DNA of 64,000 nucleotides from Cyanobacterium sp. uoEpiScrs1. Its GTDB lineage: Bacteria > Cyanobacteriota > Cyanobacteriia > Cyanobacteriales > Microcystaceae. The stretch covers positions 2,237,040-2,301,039 of the forward strand of contig NZ_OX373462.1 in the NCBI RefSeq assembly GCF_947331815.1, read 5' to 3'. The position numbers and the translations under genes were made by a program. Under the pieces are notes generated by a model. It was not told the DNA's origin and ran no database searches. It worked only from the letters and a program-made list of their open reading frames with translations. Below are positions 1 through 10,253 of this stretch, in pieces. The stretch's first letter is position 1, and each line of letters opens with the position of its first letter.

Positions 1-1766
1 TGGCTTTGGGGTTAATGGAAACTTCCGAAATCGTTAGATCTGGGGCATCAGGTATTGGCAACCCAATTTTATACGTTGGTTCAACTACTGGGAGAGATGG
101 CATGGGAGGAGCTAGTTTTGCTAGTTCAGAACTTACAGACCAGTCAATGGACAATCGCCCTGCAGTACAGGTAGGGGACCCTTTTTTAGAAAAATCTTTA
201 ATTGAAGCTTGTTTAGAAGCCTTTAAGACTGGTGCAGTTATAGCAGCTCAGGATATGGGAGCAGCAGGAATTACCTGTTCTACCTCAGAAATGGCTGCTA
301 ACGGAGGGGTTGGAGTCGAATTAGACTTGGATAAAATTCCTGTACGAGAAACCGGAATGGTTCCCTATGAGTACCTATTGTCAGAGTCCCAAGAAAGAAT
401 GTTACTGGTTGCCCAGAAAGGTAGAGAACAAGAATTAATCGAAATTTTTCATCGTTGGGAACTTCAAGCAGTAGTTGCTGGAACCGTTATTGATGAACCT
501 ATTGTTAGAATTTTATTTAAAGGAGAAGTTGCTGCCGAGATTCCGTCCACGGCCTTAGCCAACAATACTCCTATTTATCATCGAGAACTATCAGAGAACC
601 TCCCTGAGTATGTCCAAAAAGCTTGGCAGTGGACAGCTGAAAGTTTACCTGACTGTACGGTAAATGGGATTGAGATCAATGGCCAATTAAGAACTTGGAA
701 TAAAGTCCTTTTAGACTTGTTAGATACTCCCACTATTGCCTCTAAAAAATGGATCTATCGTCAATATGATCAACAAGTTCAGAATAATACTGTAATATTA
801 CCTGGAGAGGCTGATGCGGCGGTAATTCGTATCCGTCCTATTGAAGCAAGCCCAACTACTTGTAAAATTGGAGTAGCGGCTACCACTGATTGTAATTCTC
901 GTTACGTTTATCTAGATCCCTATGAAGGAGCAAAAGCCGCTGTAGCTGAGGCTGCGAGAAATCTAAGTTGTGTTGGGGCAGAACCGTTAGCGGTCACAGA
1001 CAATCTAAATTTTGGCAGTCCTAAAAACTCTACTGGATATTGGCAATTAGCTTTAGCTTGTGAGGGGATCTCTGAGGCTTGTCGACATTTAAATACTCCG
1101 GTAACCGGAGGGAATGTCTCCCTTTATAATGAGACCCTTGATTCCGCAGGAGATCCTCAGCCTATTTATCCTACTCCAGTAATAGGAATGGTGGGATTAA
1201 TTCCTGACATCACAAAAGTATGTGGTCAAGGATGGCAAAGTGTAGGTGATTTAATTTATATACTAGGGATAGAAAATCAGCCTACCTTAGGAGGTTCAGA
1301 ATATTTAGCCAGCTTGCACGGAACAGTAGCAGGCAAACCTCCTAAGGTTAACCTTAATACTGAAATGTTAGTGCAAAAAGTATGCCGTAATGCTATTCGT
1401 CAAGCTTGGGTAAAATCTGCTCATGATTGTTCAGAGGGTGGATTAGGTGTCGCTTTGGCAGAATGCTGTATTAGTGGCAAGTTGGGCGCAGAAATTTTTA
1501 TACAAGCAAAAGACAAACAACGATTTGATGAATTATTGTTTGGAGAGGTAACTGGGCAAATAATTGTTTCCATTAGTCCCATAAATCAAAATAAGTGGGA
1601 GAGCTATTTGAATCAAGAATTAGAGCAAAATTGGAGAAAAATAGGTCACACTTCTGCTAAGAGCTTAACGATTACTATTTCTGATAACTTGTCTGTGATT
1701 AATTTAAATGTTAAGCAAATGTTTGAAATTTGGTCAAAAGCAATTGAAAGGCGTTTGGTAGTTTAA
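1..1766 (+). CDS. purL: Phosphoribosylformylglycinamidine synthase subunit PurL (5' end cut by the window)
   Basis: PurL makes formylglycinamidine ribonucleotide from FGAR, ATP and glutamine-derived ammonia, the fourth step of purine synthesis. The reading frame is open from the window edge, so the N-terminal part lies outside. The visible 586 residues hold the ATP/FGAR-binding halves, with the glycine-rich [15 protein letters not shown] stretch near the start, [15 protein letters not shown] in the first half, and the second-half motifs [12 protein letters not shown] and [14 protein letters not shown]. It ends with TAA at 1764-1766. purF follows on the same strand after 414 bp, so the two purine genes are neighbours but probably have separate promoters. 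PurS and PurQ are not in the window. Confidence 0.95.
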   Translation, partial: ALGLMETSEIVRSGASGIGNPILYVGSTTGRDGMGGASFASSELTDQSMDNRPAVQVGDPFLEKSLIEACLEAFKTGAVIAAQDMGAAGITCSTSEMAANGGVGVELDLDKIPVRETGMVPYEYLLSESQERMLLVAQKGREQELIEIFHRWELQAVVAGTVIDEPIVRILFKGEVAAEIPSTALANNTPIYHRELSENLPEYVQKAWQWTAESLPDCTVNGIEINGQLRTWNKVLLDLLDTPTIASKKWIYRQYDQQVQNNTVILPGEADAAVIRIRPIEASPTTCKIGVAATTDCNSRYVYLDPYEGAKAAVAEAARNLSCVGAEPLAVTDNLNFGSPKNSTGYWQLALACEGISEACRHLNTPVTGGNVSLYNETLDSAGDPQPIYPTPVIGMVGLIPDITKVCGQGWQSVGDLIYILGIENQPTLGGSEYLASLHGTVAGKPPKVNLNTEMLVQKVCRNAIRQAWVKSAHDCSEGGLGVALAECCISGKLGAEIFIQAKDKQRFDELLFGEVTGQIIVSISPINQNKWESYLNQELEQNWRKIGHTSAKSLTITISDNLSVINLNVKQMFEIWSKAIERRLVV

Positions 1767-2180
1767 AATTAAGTAAAAGTATAAATCTATGAATTTTTAA
1801 TAGAAATATTTATTGTGATTTTTTTATGTTCGACAAACATAAGACATGGTTTCCTCCTATAAAAATCAAGATAATTCACGGATAAATACATTAGTGGTTG
1901 ATTAAAAATTCTTGATTAACGTTATAATCGTTCTCATGCGAACTTAATGAGTCCTTTCAAGCATCCGATCTTAATAACTTAAATTAGAAGCGATTTAAAT
2001 TGATATCACCGAGCCTATACAAATTAGAGGGCTAAACTTGAATAATCATCTAAATCTTAGATAAAAACTTTGATAAAGTTGAGTTAAACAATTGTTAAAG
2101 TCTGTTCGTATATTCTTATAAGCTAGATCGATTTCAGCTAAAACTGCCAGATTGACCCTTTCAGGAGCGAAATCCTATCC
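1767..2180. other. Gap between purL and purF
   Basis: AT-rich spacer of 414 bp with no open frame of note and no clear terminator hairpin after purL. The last bases carry the purF ribosome-binding site, AGGAG at about 2162-2166. A TATAAG at about 2118 could be part of a purF promoter, but I see no convincing -35 box. Confidence 0.5.
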
Positions 2181-3674
2181 ATGACTGCTAACGACCAGAT
2201 TCTTGATTCTCATCAGCAACTGACCGATTTCATTAACTCTCTTTATGGACTTTCTGAAAAACCTGAAGAGGCTTGTGGTGTATTTGGAATTTATGCTCCA
2301 AAAAAAACTGTTGCCAAATTCACATATTTTGGAATTTATGCCCTACAACATCGAGGGCAGGAATCAGCCGGAATTGCTACTTTAGATGAGAATGGTATTC
2401 ACAGTCATAAAGATATGGGTCTAGTATCCCAAGTTTTTACAGAATCTATTCTAAATGAACTGACTGGGAACACAGCCGTGGGGCATACTCGCTATTCCAC
2501 CACAGGAGCTAGTCACAGAGCTAACGCTCAACCTGTTATTCTCAACACCCGTTTAGGTCATCTAGCTTTGGCACACAATGGTAACCTTGTTAATGCTGTA
2601 GAATTACGTGAAATTCTACAAAAGCGGGGCTGCAACTTTGCTACTAGCACTGATTCAGAGATGATTGCAGTAGCGATTGCCCAAGGAGTTGATGAGGGCA
2701 AAGACTGGTTAGAAGCAGCTATCAGTTCATTTCAATTATGTTCTGGGGCCTATAGCTTAGCTATTGGAACTCCGGTGGGATTAATGGGGGTAAGAGATCC
2801 TAACGGTATCCGTCCCTTGGTTATCGGTATTTTAGAAGGGGATCCCGCTCGTTATGTCCTTGCTTCAGAAACTTGTGCCTTAGATATTATTGGGGCAGAC
2901 TATTTACGAGATGTAGAACCGGGAGAATTAGTTTGGATTACTGAAAGTGGTTTATCGTCCTTTCATTGGGCGACTCAACCTCAACAAAAATTATGTATTT
3001 TTGAAATGATTTATTTTGCTCGTCCTGATAGCATCATGCATAATGAAACTCTGTACAGTTATCGGGTACGTTTAGGGCAACAATTAGCACGAGAATCTAT
3101 TGTTGAAGCTGATTTAGTAATGGGAGTTCCTGATTCTGGTATCCCGGCTGCCATTGGATTTTCTCGGGTATCAGGAATTCCTTACGGGGAGGGGTTAATA
3201 AAAAACCGTTATGTAGGAAGAACGTTTATCCAACCCACTCAATATATGCGAGAGTCGGGGATTAAAATGAAGTTGAATCCCCTTAAGGATGTGCTTGCAA
3301 ACAAACGGGTTATTATGGTGGATGATTCTATTGTGAGAGGAACTACCAGTCGTAAAATTGTCAAAGCTTTACGTGATGCTGGTGCTAAAGAAATACACAT
3401 GAGGATTTCTTCCTCTCCTGTTACTCATCCATGTTTTTATGGTATTGACACTGACAACCAAACCCAGTTAGTGGCGGCTACTAAATCTGTTGCTGATATT
3501 GCAAGACAAATAGGAGTAGATTCTTTGGCTTATCTAAGTTGGAAAGGAATGTTAGAAGTAACGGGCAAAGATCCTAATAGTTTCTGTTCTGCTTGTTTTA
3601 CCGGAGACTATCCAGTTGATATCCCTGAAGTAATTAAGAGCTCCAAATTTATTTTGGAAGAAGTAAATATGTAA
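2181..3674 (+). CDS. purF: Amidophosphoribosyltransferase PurF
   Basis: PurF catalyses the committed step of purine synthesis, replacing the pyrophosphate of PRPP with ammonia taken from glutamine. The first 31 residues look like the short propeptide found in this family, and Cys32 in EEACGVFGIY is the glutamine-hydrolysing nucleophile of the N-terminal Ntn domain. The PRPP-binding loop VIMVDDSIVRGTTS lies at residues 377-390. Cysteines near the C-terminus (FCSACF) fit the Fe-S binding type of PurF, though I cannot show a cluster. The length of 497 residues is normal. The ATG is preceded by AGGAG. A T-rich hairpin and a long palindrome lie downstream, before the convergent sbcC gene. Confidence 0.97.
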   Translation: MTANDQILDSHQQLTDFINSLYGLSEKPEEACGVFGIYAPKKTVAKFTYFGIYALQHRGQESAGIATLDENGIHSHKDMGLVSQVFTESILNELTGNTAVGHTRYSTTGASHRANAQPVILNTRLGHLALAHNGNLVNAVELREILQKRGCNFATSTDSEMIAVAIAQGVDEGKDWLEAAISSFQLCSGAYSLAIGTPVGLMGVRDPNGIRPLVIGILEGDPARYVLASETCALDIIGADYLRDVEPGELVWITESGLSSFHWATQPQQKLCIFEMIYFARPDSIMHNETLYSYRVRLGQQLARESIVEADLVMGVPDSGIPAAIGFSRVSGIPYGEGLIKNRYVGRTFIQPTQYMRESGIKMKLNPLKDVLANKRVIMVDDSIVRGTTSRKIVKALRDAGAKEIHMRISSSPVTHPCFYGIDTDNQTQLVAATKSVADIARQIGVDSLAYLSWKGMLEVTGKDPNSFCSACFTGDYPVDIPEVIKSSKFILEEVNM

Positions 3675-3919
3675 TTTATAAGAGAATAACTAGTATATTT
3701 ATCCTATTATTCTAAATAATTAGACAGGACTGAGACGCTTTTAAACTTCATCTACGGGATTATCTTTAAGTTTACTGAAAATAATTATTTGATACATTGC
3801 TTAAATAAATACAGTAATAAAAAATTTTAAGTAATTAATTAACTTTAATGACTTAAAATTTTTCTTAAATTGACAGAACTAGTAAAAGTATTAAATTTAA
3901 ATCCAATAGAATGGAAAAT

Positions 3920-3956
3920 AAAAAAATGATAGATTTGTAAAATTTATCATTTTTTT
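3920..3956 (+). terminator. Hairpin with flanking A and T runs downstream of purF
   Basis: Twelve-bp arms at 3920-3931 and 3945-3956 with a 13-nt loop. The arms end in an A run on the left and a T run on the right, so the structure can act as an intrinsic terminator in either direction. It lies about 245 nt after the purF stop. Confidence 0.5.
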
Positions 3957-4043
3957 TAAAAATAACGATTGTGATAATTTCTGAGAAATGAAAAAATAAT
4001 TATGAAAGAAGAATATGTCATATATCTTAAAAAGTAGACATGA

Positions 4044-4101
4044 AAAAAGTATAAATTAGCGAAGTTAATAAGTTTATTAACTTCGCTAATTTATACTTTT
4101 T
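4044..4101. terminator. Long perfect inverted repeat, likely two-way terminator
   Basis: The arms at 4044-4071 and 4074-4101 match perfectly over 28 bp around a 2-nt centre. They share the core TTAGCGAAGTTAATAA and end in five A's on the left and five T's on the right. The position between the 3' ends of purF and sbcC, together with U tracts in both directions, fits a bidirectional terminator. Confidence 0.65.
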
Positions 4102-4272
4102 AAAATTTATTGAATTGATATTAAATAATTGATAATATATGGTGATTTACTTTAACAGGGTTAGCACAAAAAATATAAATTACAGTAGACTAAATCAAAC
4201 GATAATTATCGATTATTTAGATATGTAAAATAATTTGCTTCACTTTTACAGGATGTATTTGTATTTATTTGC

Positions 4273-7200
4273 TTAATTCACTAACTCTAATTTAGATCCT
4301 TGATTATCTTTATGTACTTCAATACGACACTGAAAAGCTTCTTTGAAGTGTGGCATGTGAGTGACACTTAAAATACAAGAAAAATCTGAAGCAATAGCAT
4401 TTATTGCGGCAATTAATTGCTCACAACCTTGAGCATCCTGTGTTCCAAATCCTTCATCTATAATAAGCATTTGAAGGGAAGTTCCTGCTTGTTGTGCTAA
4501 TAATTTAGCTAAAGCCAAACGAATGGAAAAGTTGATTCTAAATGCTTCACCACCTGAATAAGTTTCATATGAACGAGTTCCTTGAGAATCAGAAATTAAG
4601 ATATCTAAAGTATCAATGACTTTTGTAGTTCTCTTTCGAGAACTACCACTACGTCCTTGTTTTTGAGTAATGAATTGAATATGGAGTTGATTATTTGTTA
4701 ATCTGGCAATAATTTGGTTGGTTTCAGCTTCTAATTGGGGTAAAATATTCTCAATCATTAATGCTTGAATACCATTTTTTCCAAATGCTTTTGCTAGTTC
4801 TGTATAAACACGATATTTGCCGTAGATAAATTTAAGTTGTTTTTTATTATTAGTGTATTGTTGTTTTACGCTTTCTAATTGAGAGATAGATTGTTCTAAT
4901 CTTCCTTGATTTGCTAATAATTTATCTAGTTTTTGTCGTTGAACTTGTATGCTTTTTTCTATAGTAGTAATTGCTGGTATTTTATTAACTATAGAGGTTA
5001 TTTTGAGATGTAAAATATCAATTTCTTTGCTGATTTTATTTTGCTCTGTACAGTTATCATTTAAGTCGGTTTCTACAATTGCTAATCTTTTTTGTAATTG
5101 AGGATATTGTTCTTTTACTTGTTGTAATTCTTGAAATTTGAGTTCCCAAGACTGAGATTCACGAAGTGATTTTAATAATTTTTGGTGATCCAAATTTTTA
5201 TAGTCTAATTCTTTGATTGATACTTCTATTTTATTAATTTCTTGTTTAATATTTGAGTTTTTATGTAAATCTTCTATTTTTTGTCTTAGATCATATATTT
5301 TGCTAATAAGTTTAGGTTTTTGCTGTGAAATAATTGACTGACGATGATTAGCCTCTTCTATTTGAGCTTGTTTGATCTCTGCTTTACGCAATCGTTCAAC
5401 TTCTCCTCTAACTAAAGCATGAGTTTGCTCATCATAATTAAGCTGTTTTAATTCTTCATCTAGAATATTAAGTTCAGAATGTAGATCTACAGCATAGCTA
5501 TTGTTAGTTAATTTTAATTCTATTTCTTGAATTTCGTCTTTAACTTGTTTCAGTTTAACATTGACTGTTTCAATAGTTTCTATTTGTGCTTGAAGCTGTC
5601 CAAACTTTTGCTGTAATAAAGGATGAGCGGCTAAGTCTTTATTTAATTGAGTATATTCTTCTCGCAGTATTTTTAACTCTCTTTCTATAGAGGACATCTG
5701 TTCTTGTAACATCCAAATTTTATCTTTGATTTTCTGTTCCTGTAATTGAGTTTTATTAATAATATGATTAAGATGGGTTTCATTTAGTGATTGTTCACAT
5801 AAAGGACAGCTTGAATTTTGGACGTTTAGTTTCTGTAATTTTTGTTTTAATTCCTCAATTGTTTCCTCAAGAATTCGTTGATTTTCTTTAAGTCTTTCTT
5901 GGTTTTCTTTTTTTTCTTGACCTTTTTCTTCTATTCGTTTCTGGTAATTTTTTTTATTATCAAGATTTTGTATTTTAGCATCAATTTCTGAGGCGGCTTC
6001 TCGTAGTTTCGGTATTTTTTCTAGTTGATTCGAGCAATCAGTTTCAGTAATATAAAGTTGTTCTAGCTTGGCTTTTAAATTTGCTTTGATTTGCTCAATT
6101 TCAGCCTGTAAATTGTAGTATTTTCGTTGAAGTGGTGTAACTTGATACTGTAGTTTATCTAACTCAGATAAGTGTTTACGATAACTAGATAAATGTTGCA
6201 AATCAGTTTTTACGTCATCAGCATCTCTCAGAATATATTGTAGTTCTTTTTCTTGCTGTTCTAATATATCTAACTGAGTTTGGACCTGATGAATTTGTAA
6301 CTCAATCACATTATGTTTTTTATTTAGCTTTTGAACTAATAATTGCTGTCTTTTAGTTTTGTTTTGATAATCTTCAAATTTAAGAGATAGTTTTTTTTCT
6401 TCTCGTCGCAATTGTAATAAATTCTGGTAACCTTTAATGATCTTACTTTCTTGATTATTAATCATTAACATACGATCCAGTCGTTGATTGATCTCATCCT
6501 TTTCTTTCTGCAGTCTTTGTTTATCTTTGACTAGTTTTTTGTATTGTTGTTCATGCCAATCTAGTTGATTAGACCAAGTTTTTCGGTGTCGTTCTTTTTC
6601 TTTTAGTTGCCATAATCTGTCTTTTTGTTTATCTTGATTAAGTTTAATTTTTTGCATACGTTCATTTAATTTTTTTTGTCGTTCTTGAATATATTTTTTA
6701 TTTTCCAGTTTTTCTTGAAGAGTAACTAAACTAAACTCAATTTGTTGAGCTTGTCCTTGAAATTGTTTAGATAAATCTTTCGCTCGATTAGACAGTTCTT
6801 GATATTGTTCAAGCTTCAATAAATCAACTAGTATTTGTTTTCGTTCTGTTGGACGACGTAGCATAAATTCATCAGCTCTTCCTTGACGCAAATAGGCTGA
6901 ATTAATAAACGTTTCGTAATCTAGTTTTAAGGCAGCAACTATTTTTTCTTGAGTAGCCCGTATTCCTTTACTCGTTAATGAACGAAATTTTCCTGAATTT
7001 TCTATTTGAAATTCTAGATGGCTACTACGTCCCCGATGACGATTACGTATAATTCGATAGACTTCTTTATTACTAATAAATTGAAAATCTACTCGTACAT
7101 AATCATATCCTGTATGAACAACATCATCGTCAATTACAGCACGACTTTTACCCCAAATTACCCAGGTAATTGCTTCAAGTAAAGATGATTTTCCTGCGCC

Positions 7201-7299
7201 ATTTGCACCACAAATACAAGCAGTATGTAACCCTCGAAAATCTAGGGTTGCTTCTTGATAACTAAGAAAATTTTTTAGGGTAAGTTCGAGGGGAATCAT
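4273..7299 (-). CDS. sbcC: SbcC/Rad50-type exonuclease subunit
   Basis: A 1008-residue SMC-like ATPase of the SbcC/Rad50 family, which with the nuclease SbcD opens hairpins and processes double-strand ends. The N-terminus has Walker A GANGAGKS at residues 31-38 and the QGRADEF Q-loop region near residue 140. A long Gln/Glu/Lys-rich coiled coil follows and is broken by the zinc-hook motif CPLC at residues 498-501. The C-terminal half has the ABC signature YSGGEAFR and Walker B LQMLIIDEGFGTQD. The gene is complete and of normal length for cyanobacteria. sbcD is not next to it and not in this window. It converges on purF. The start is the ATG just before KNFLSY, as usual for the family. Confidence 0.9.
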   Translation of the reverse strand: MIPLELTLKNFLSYQEATLDFRGLHTACICGANGAGKSSLLEAITWVIWGKSRAVIDDDVVHTGYDYVRVDFQFISNKEVYRIIRNRHRGRSSHLEFQIENSGKFRSLTSKGIRATQEKIVAALKLDYETFINSAYLRQGRADEFMLRRPTERKQILVDLLKLEQYQELSNRAKDLSKQFQGQAQQIEFSLVTLQEKLENKKYIQERQKKLNERMQKIKLNQDKQKDRLWQLKEKERHRKTWSNQLDWHEQQYKKLVKDKQRLQKEKDEINQRLDRMLMINNQESKIIKGYQNLLQLRREEKKLSLKFEDYQNKTKRQQLLVQKLNKKHNVIELQIHQVQTQLDILEQQEKELQYILRDADDVKTDLQHLSSYRKHLSELDKLQYQVTPLQRKYYNLQAEIEQIKANLKAKLEQLYITETDCSNQLEKIPKLREAASEIDAKIQNLDNKKNYQKRIEEKGQEKKENQERLKENQRILEETIEELKQKLQKLNVQNSSCPLCEQSLNETHLNHIINKTQLQEQKIKDKIWMLQEQMSSIERELKILREEYTQLNKDLAAHPLLQQKFGQLQAQIETIETVNVKLKQVKDEIQEIELKLTNNSYAVDLHSELNILDEELKQLNYDEQTHALVRGEVERLRKAEIKQAQIEEANHRQSIISQQKPKLISKIYDLRQKIEDLHKNSNIKQEINKIEVSIKELDYKNLDHQKLLKSLRESQSWELKFQELQQVKEQYPQLQKRLAIVETDLNDNCTEQNKISKEIDILHLKITSIVNKIPAITTIEKSIQVQRQKLDKLLANQGRLEQSISQLESVKQQYTNNKKQLKFIYGKYRVYTELAKAFGKNGIQALMIENILPQLEAETNQIIARLTNNQLHIQFITQKQGRSGSSRKRTTKVIDTLDILISDSQGTRSYETYSGGEAFRINFSIRLALAKLLAQQAGTSLQMLIIDEGFGTQDAQGCEQLIAAINAIASDFSCILSVTHMPHFKEAFQCRIEVHKDNQGSKLELVN

Positions 7300-7411
7300 T
7301 TAAATCCTTATTAATAGATAGTTTTTTATACTCAAAAGAACTAAATTCTTTGGTATGATTACTTATGTAAAATAATCATATGTTATTATTGCTTAGTCTA
7401 TCTAATAGTTG

Positions 7412-7621
7412 CTAAATAACTATAGGTTTTTCTTCCAGAACTATACAGGTATTTATCTGACTGTTGATAACTTGATTAATTAATATATGCTTGTTATTGA
7501 GATTTGGGGCAGGAATCATTTCCCCTCTAATATCGAGCAATTGTACTAAGACGAGATAAGCAATTGCTAAAAAAATAGAAACTGCTCCTGTGATGATAGC
7601 AACGATTCTTCCTGAGTTCAT
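7412..7621 (-). CDS. Small single-span membrane protein
   Basis: A 69-residue protein that starts MNSGRIVAIITGAVSIFLAI and has one strongly hydrophobic segment at about residues 8-28, followed by LLDIRGEMIPAP. I believe this N-terminal block is typical of a small conserved cyanobacterial membrane protein of unknown function, but cannot confirm it here. The last 25 or so residues look less constrained and may be an extension gained by loss of an earlier stop. It lies 112 bp downstream of the sbcC start on the minus strand, and nothing ties it to a pathway. Confidence 0.6.
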   Translation of the reverse strand: MNSGRIVAIITGAVSIFLAIAYLVLVQLLDIRGEMIPAPNLNNKHILINQVINSQINTCIVLEEKPIVI

Positions 7622-7992
7622 TAACAGTTACTCAATGACTTGATTTTATCAATATAACTTATTAATCCTAATTAACGATCAATATAAAACGAGTCAATCT
7701 TTAGAATTGCTCCCACAAATGATTGTTGTTATCATTTAACTTCCGTCAATAAAGTCTTAAGTAGAAATATCTCGATTAATATTTATCAAATAATCTTATG
7801 TATTTTTAGTTTAATTTTTGAAAAATTAGCACTATTATCCAAAATCAATTAATTTCAGAACTTCACTTGGGGTGGCAGATATAACAATGTCCATATCTGC
7901 AGAATACAGCTTAGTTTATTATCAAGTATTAAAAAATAATCTGCTTAATTAAGTTACTTTAGTTTCTATATAGAATAATTGATTATAAACAA
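7622..7992. other. Gap before the DUF3318 gene end
   Basis: 371 bp of AT-rich sequence. An 8-bp inverted repeat (7875-7882 with 7893-7900, loop 10 nt) about 100 bp after the DUF3318 stop could be a weak stem. No gene is apparent. Confidence 0.4.
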
Positions 7993-8607
7993 TTATTCTC
8001 TTGTTCTTACAATATCAGGAATATCAATAGAGGAAATATTTGCGAGTTTTTTAAGATGCTGACAACGAATCAACTCCGTAAAACCGAGATCGGAACGCCC
8101 TTCTAGTTGAGAAGACGCTTCAAGTCCGTCAAGGAGGTTTTTTGAAGCATCTATCGTGTTATAGCCCCGTCTAAAAGCAATTTTAATGGCTTTTTCATCA
8201 GTATCGAGTTCTCGTTGTACACTTAAATTGCTGCGCCAAATTTGATAGACCGCGATTACGGTTAATCCTCCAGAAGCCATCATTCCTGAAATATCCCCTT
8301 GAGCTATTTGAATTGTCAGTCCTAATAATCCAGCCACAGTGATTGCCTGATATAAATTTGGCTTAAACCATTTAATCTCAATTAAACTAGCAGTTGCTCT
8401 TAAAAGTAGTAAATCTCGTTGTCTTTTTGGTAATCTCCACCATAAATCAAAGTTAATATATATGGGACGTCCACTTCGACTCCAAGGAGGAGAAAATGGT
8501 GCATCAATTACTTTTGACTGTTGGGGTTTACTAATAATTTTGGTTAACATTCGCCCAGAAGCTGGCATAAGATCCAATAAACGTCTAATCTCAGATTCAA
8601 TACTCAT
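7993..8607 (-). CDS. DUF3318-family membrane protein
   Basis: A 204-residue protein of unknown function. It resembles the cyanobacterial DUF3318 family: an N-terminal stretch with the RSGRPIYINFDLWWRLPKRQ motif, two adjacent hydrophobic segments at about residues 84-125 that likely form a membrane hairpin, and a charged C-terminal region. Family membership is from recognition of the pattern and not from a search. The ATG is preceded by an AAGGTCTCC-like region rather than a strong Shine-Dalgarno. Neighbours give no functional hint. Confidence 0.65.
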   Translation of the reverse strand: MSIESEIRRLLDLMPASGRMLTKIISKPQQSKVIDAPFSPPWSRSGRPIYINFDLWWRLPKRQRDLLLLRATASLIEIKWFKPNLYQAITVAGLLGLTIQIAQGDISGMMASGGLTVIAVYQIWRSNLSVQRELDTDEKAIKIAFRRGYNTIDASKNLLDGLEASSQLEGRSDLGFTELIRCQHLKKLANISSIDIPDIVRTRE

Positions 8608-9098
8608 ATAAGAACCCTATCGGAAGGAGACCTTTTATTGAGTATAATCTCATTGGAGATGAGCTATTGTGCTTTAAAGACTTTTCTAATGCTAAGACTT
8701 TCTAAGAATGCCAGAGACAAGTAAACCTCCAGATCCTCAATATTTTATACTTAAAAGGCAACTAATTGGAATATTACCACGTAGCCATTTTAATCTATTT
8801 AAATTTTTAAATCTTAACTTTCTACGTCATTATTTTTCAACACTATGGAAGGGTAAAAGTAGAAATATTTAAAATCGTAATTGGGGATGGGACTGAAAAC
8901 CTTTCCTTGAATTATTCTTGCATTGGCAAAACTAAGTAATTTATTCTCAATTTATTGAACTACTTGACATAGAATATATATTTATGATTAATAGTGTGTC
9001 TATTGTGCTATTTACTTGTATTCTAAACCAAAAATTTTTCCATAGATTTATAATTAAATTTTATATTTAGATCTGGCTTTCCTAACACAGGTAAAGAT
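8608..9098. other. Gap upstream of the DUF3318 gene, with one short open frame
   Basis: 491 bp between the DUF3318 start and the folB stop. It holds the 54-codon frame at 8708-8872 and otherwise AT-rich DNA with no clear signal. A TTGACA at 8964-8969 has no well-spaced -10 box. Confidence 0.4.
8708..8872 (+). CDS. Possible 54-residue small protein
   Basis: An ATG-initiated frame that begins MPETSKPPDPQYFILKRQL and ends FSTLWKGKSRNI before TAA. The composition (Pro-rich start, basic residues, aromatic middle) looks more protein-like than random AT-rich DNA. There is no clear ribosome-binding site, and I do not recognise a family. Frames of this length also arise by chance in such DNA, so it may be nothing or the end of a decayed gene. 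Confidence 0.3.
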   Translation: MPETSKPPDPQYFILKRQLIGILPRSHFNLFKFLNLNFLRHYFSTLWKGKSRNI

Positions 9099-9464
9099 TT
9101 AGTAATTATTTAGTTTTCTTGTTATATCAATGGTAATTTTCCCATTAAAATCAGCAATAGGAGCTGCTAGTTTACTCAGTCGAACTCTAACCTGTTGAAC
9201 TTTATTTAAAGTTAGTATTTCTTGAGCAATCACTTCAGCTAGTTTTTCAAGTAGCGCAAATTTATGGGTAGAAATGAGATACTTTACACCGTCGACTACT
9301 TGACGGTAATCTAATGTATCTTTAATTTGGTCGCTGTTTCCAGCAGAGGCTAGGTCAATCCCTATAATTAGGTCAACTTCAAACCACTGACCCAATGCCT
9401 GTTCTTCTGGTAAATATCCCGTGTAGCCGTAAGTTCTAATCTCTGTAATTTTGATGAAATCCAT
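9099..9464 (-). CDS. folB: Dihydroneopterin aldolase FolB
   Basis: FolB cleaves 7,8-dihydroneopterin to 6-hydroxymethyl-dihydropterin and glycolaldehyde in folate synthesis. The protein has 121 residues, the family size. It carries the N-terminal YGYTGYLPEEQALGQ block that holds the conserved substrate-binding Glu, the DTLDYRQV segment, and ALLEKLAEVIA with the conserved Lys. folC lies elsewhere in this window, and the folate genes are not clustered. The start is an ATG giving MDFIKITEIRTYG, the expected N-terminus. Confidence 0.9.
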   Translation of the reverse strand: MDFIKITEIRTYGYTGYLPEEQALGQWFEVDLIIGIDLASAGNSDQIKDTLDYRQVVDGVKYLISTHKFALLEKLAEVIAQEILTLNKVQQVRVRLSKLAAPIADFNGKITIDITRKLNNY

Positions 9465-9592
9465 AGTTTTTTACAATTTAACTAGAAATTTTATAACAAA
9501 GCTTAAATCTTATAATACATAATCCTTAATGTTCTTTAGTATACTCAGATTAAAGTCAACTTAAAGGGTAAACTTCCTTAAATATAACCCCT

Positions 9593-10171
9593 ATGAATTA
9601 CCGTAAATATAATAGTATTTTTCGTAAAATAAAAAGCCATGTTAACATCTTGATGGGATTTATTAGTATTTTTTGGGTTTCAGAATTTTTAGATGTATTA
9701 ATTTTTAAGGGAAGTTTAGATAAGTTTGGTATTATTCCTCATAATTTAATTGGATTGAGAGGAATTTTGTTTGCTCCATTTCTGCATGCCGGATTAAATC
9801 ATTTAATTGCTAATACTATTCATTTTATAGTTTTGGGCTGGCTTGTGATGTTACAAAAAATTAGTGACTTTTGGATTGTCACTTTGCTAACGATGATAGT
9901 AGGGGGCATTGGGGTTTGGTTATTTGGTGGTCCTGGTTCAGTTCATATTGGGGCTAGTATTATTATTTTTGGTTATTTGGGATTTTTACTATTAAGAGGA
10001 TATTTTCAACATAATTTCGTTTCAATTTTTTTATCCATTGTTGTGTGTTTTTTTTATAGCGGATTAGTGTTAGGTATACTACCTTCCCGCTCTGGAATTT
10101 CTTGGGAAGGCCATCTATGTGGGTTTCTCAGTGGAGTCTTTGCTGCTAAACTAATCGCTAGTGAAAAGTAA
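9593..10171 (+). CDS. Rhomboid-family intramembrane serine protease
   Basis: A 192-residue polytopic membrane protein of the rhomboid family, which cuts transmembrane substrates inside the bilayer. It has the His/His/Asn cluster HAGLNHLIAN (residues 65-74), the serine motif HIGASIIIFG with Ser122, and the C-terminal GHLCG with His174, so a Ser/His dyad is present. The serine motif GASIIIFG departs from the common GASGAIFG by loss of the first Gly after Ser. The substrate is unknown. It has about six membrane spans, with no extra domains. pgsA follows after 82 bp on the same strand and may be cotranscribed. Confidence 0.8.
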   Translation: MNYRKYNSIFRKIKSHVNILMGFISIFWVSEFLDVLIFKGSLDKFGIIPHNLIGLRGILFAPFLHAGLNHLIANTIHFIVLGWLVMLQKISDFWIVTLLTMIVGGIGVWLFGGPGSVHIGASIIIFGYLGFLLLRGYFQHNFVSIFLSIVVCFFYSGLVLGILPSRSGISWEGHLCGFLSGVFAAKLIASEK

Positions 10172-10253
10172 AATTCCCTAAGTTAGGTAGATAACTTTAA
10201 TAAGCTGTTTATTATATTTCCTTAATTTACTTAAAAATACTTGCTAGATAAAG

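Larger units (their letters stand above)
3675..4272. other. Convergent gap between purF and sbcC
   Basis: 598 bp of very AT-rich DNA where the two genes point at each other. It holds two hairpins, at 3920-3956 and 4044-4101, and no credible gene. Confidence 0.6.
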
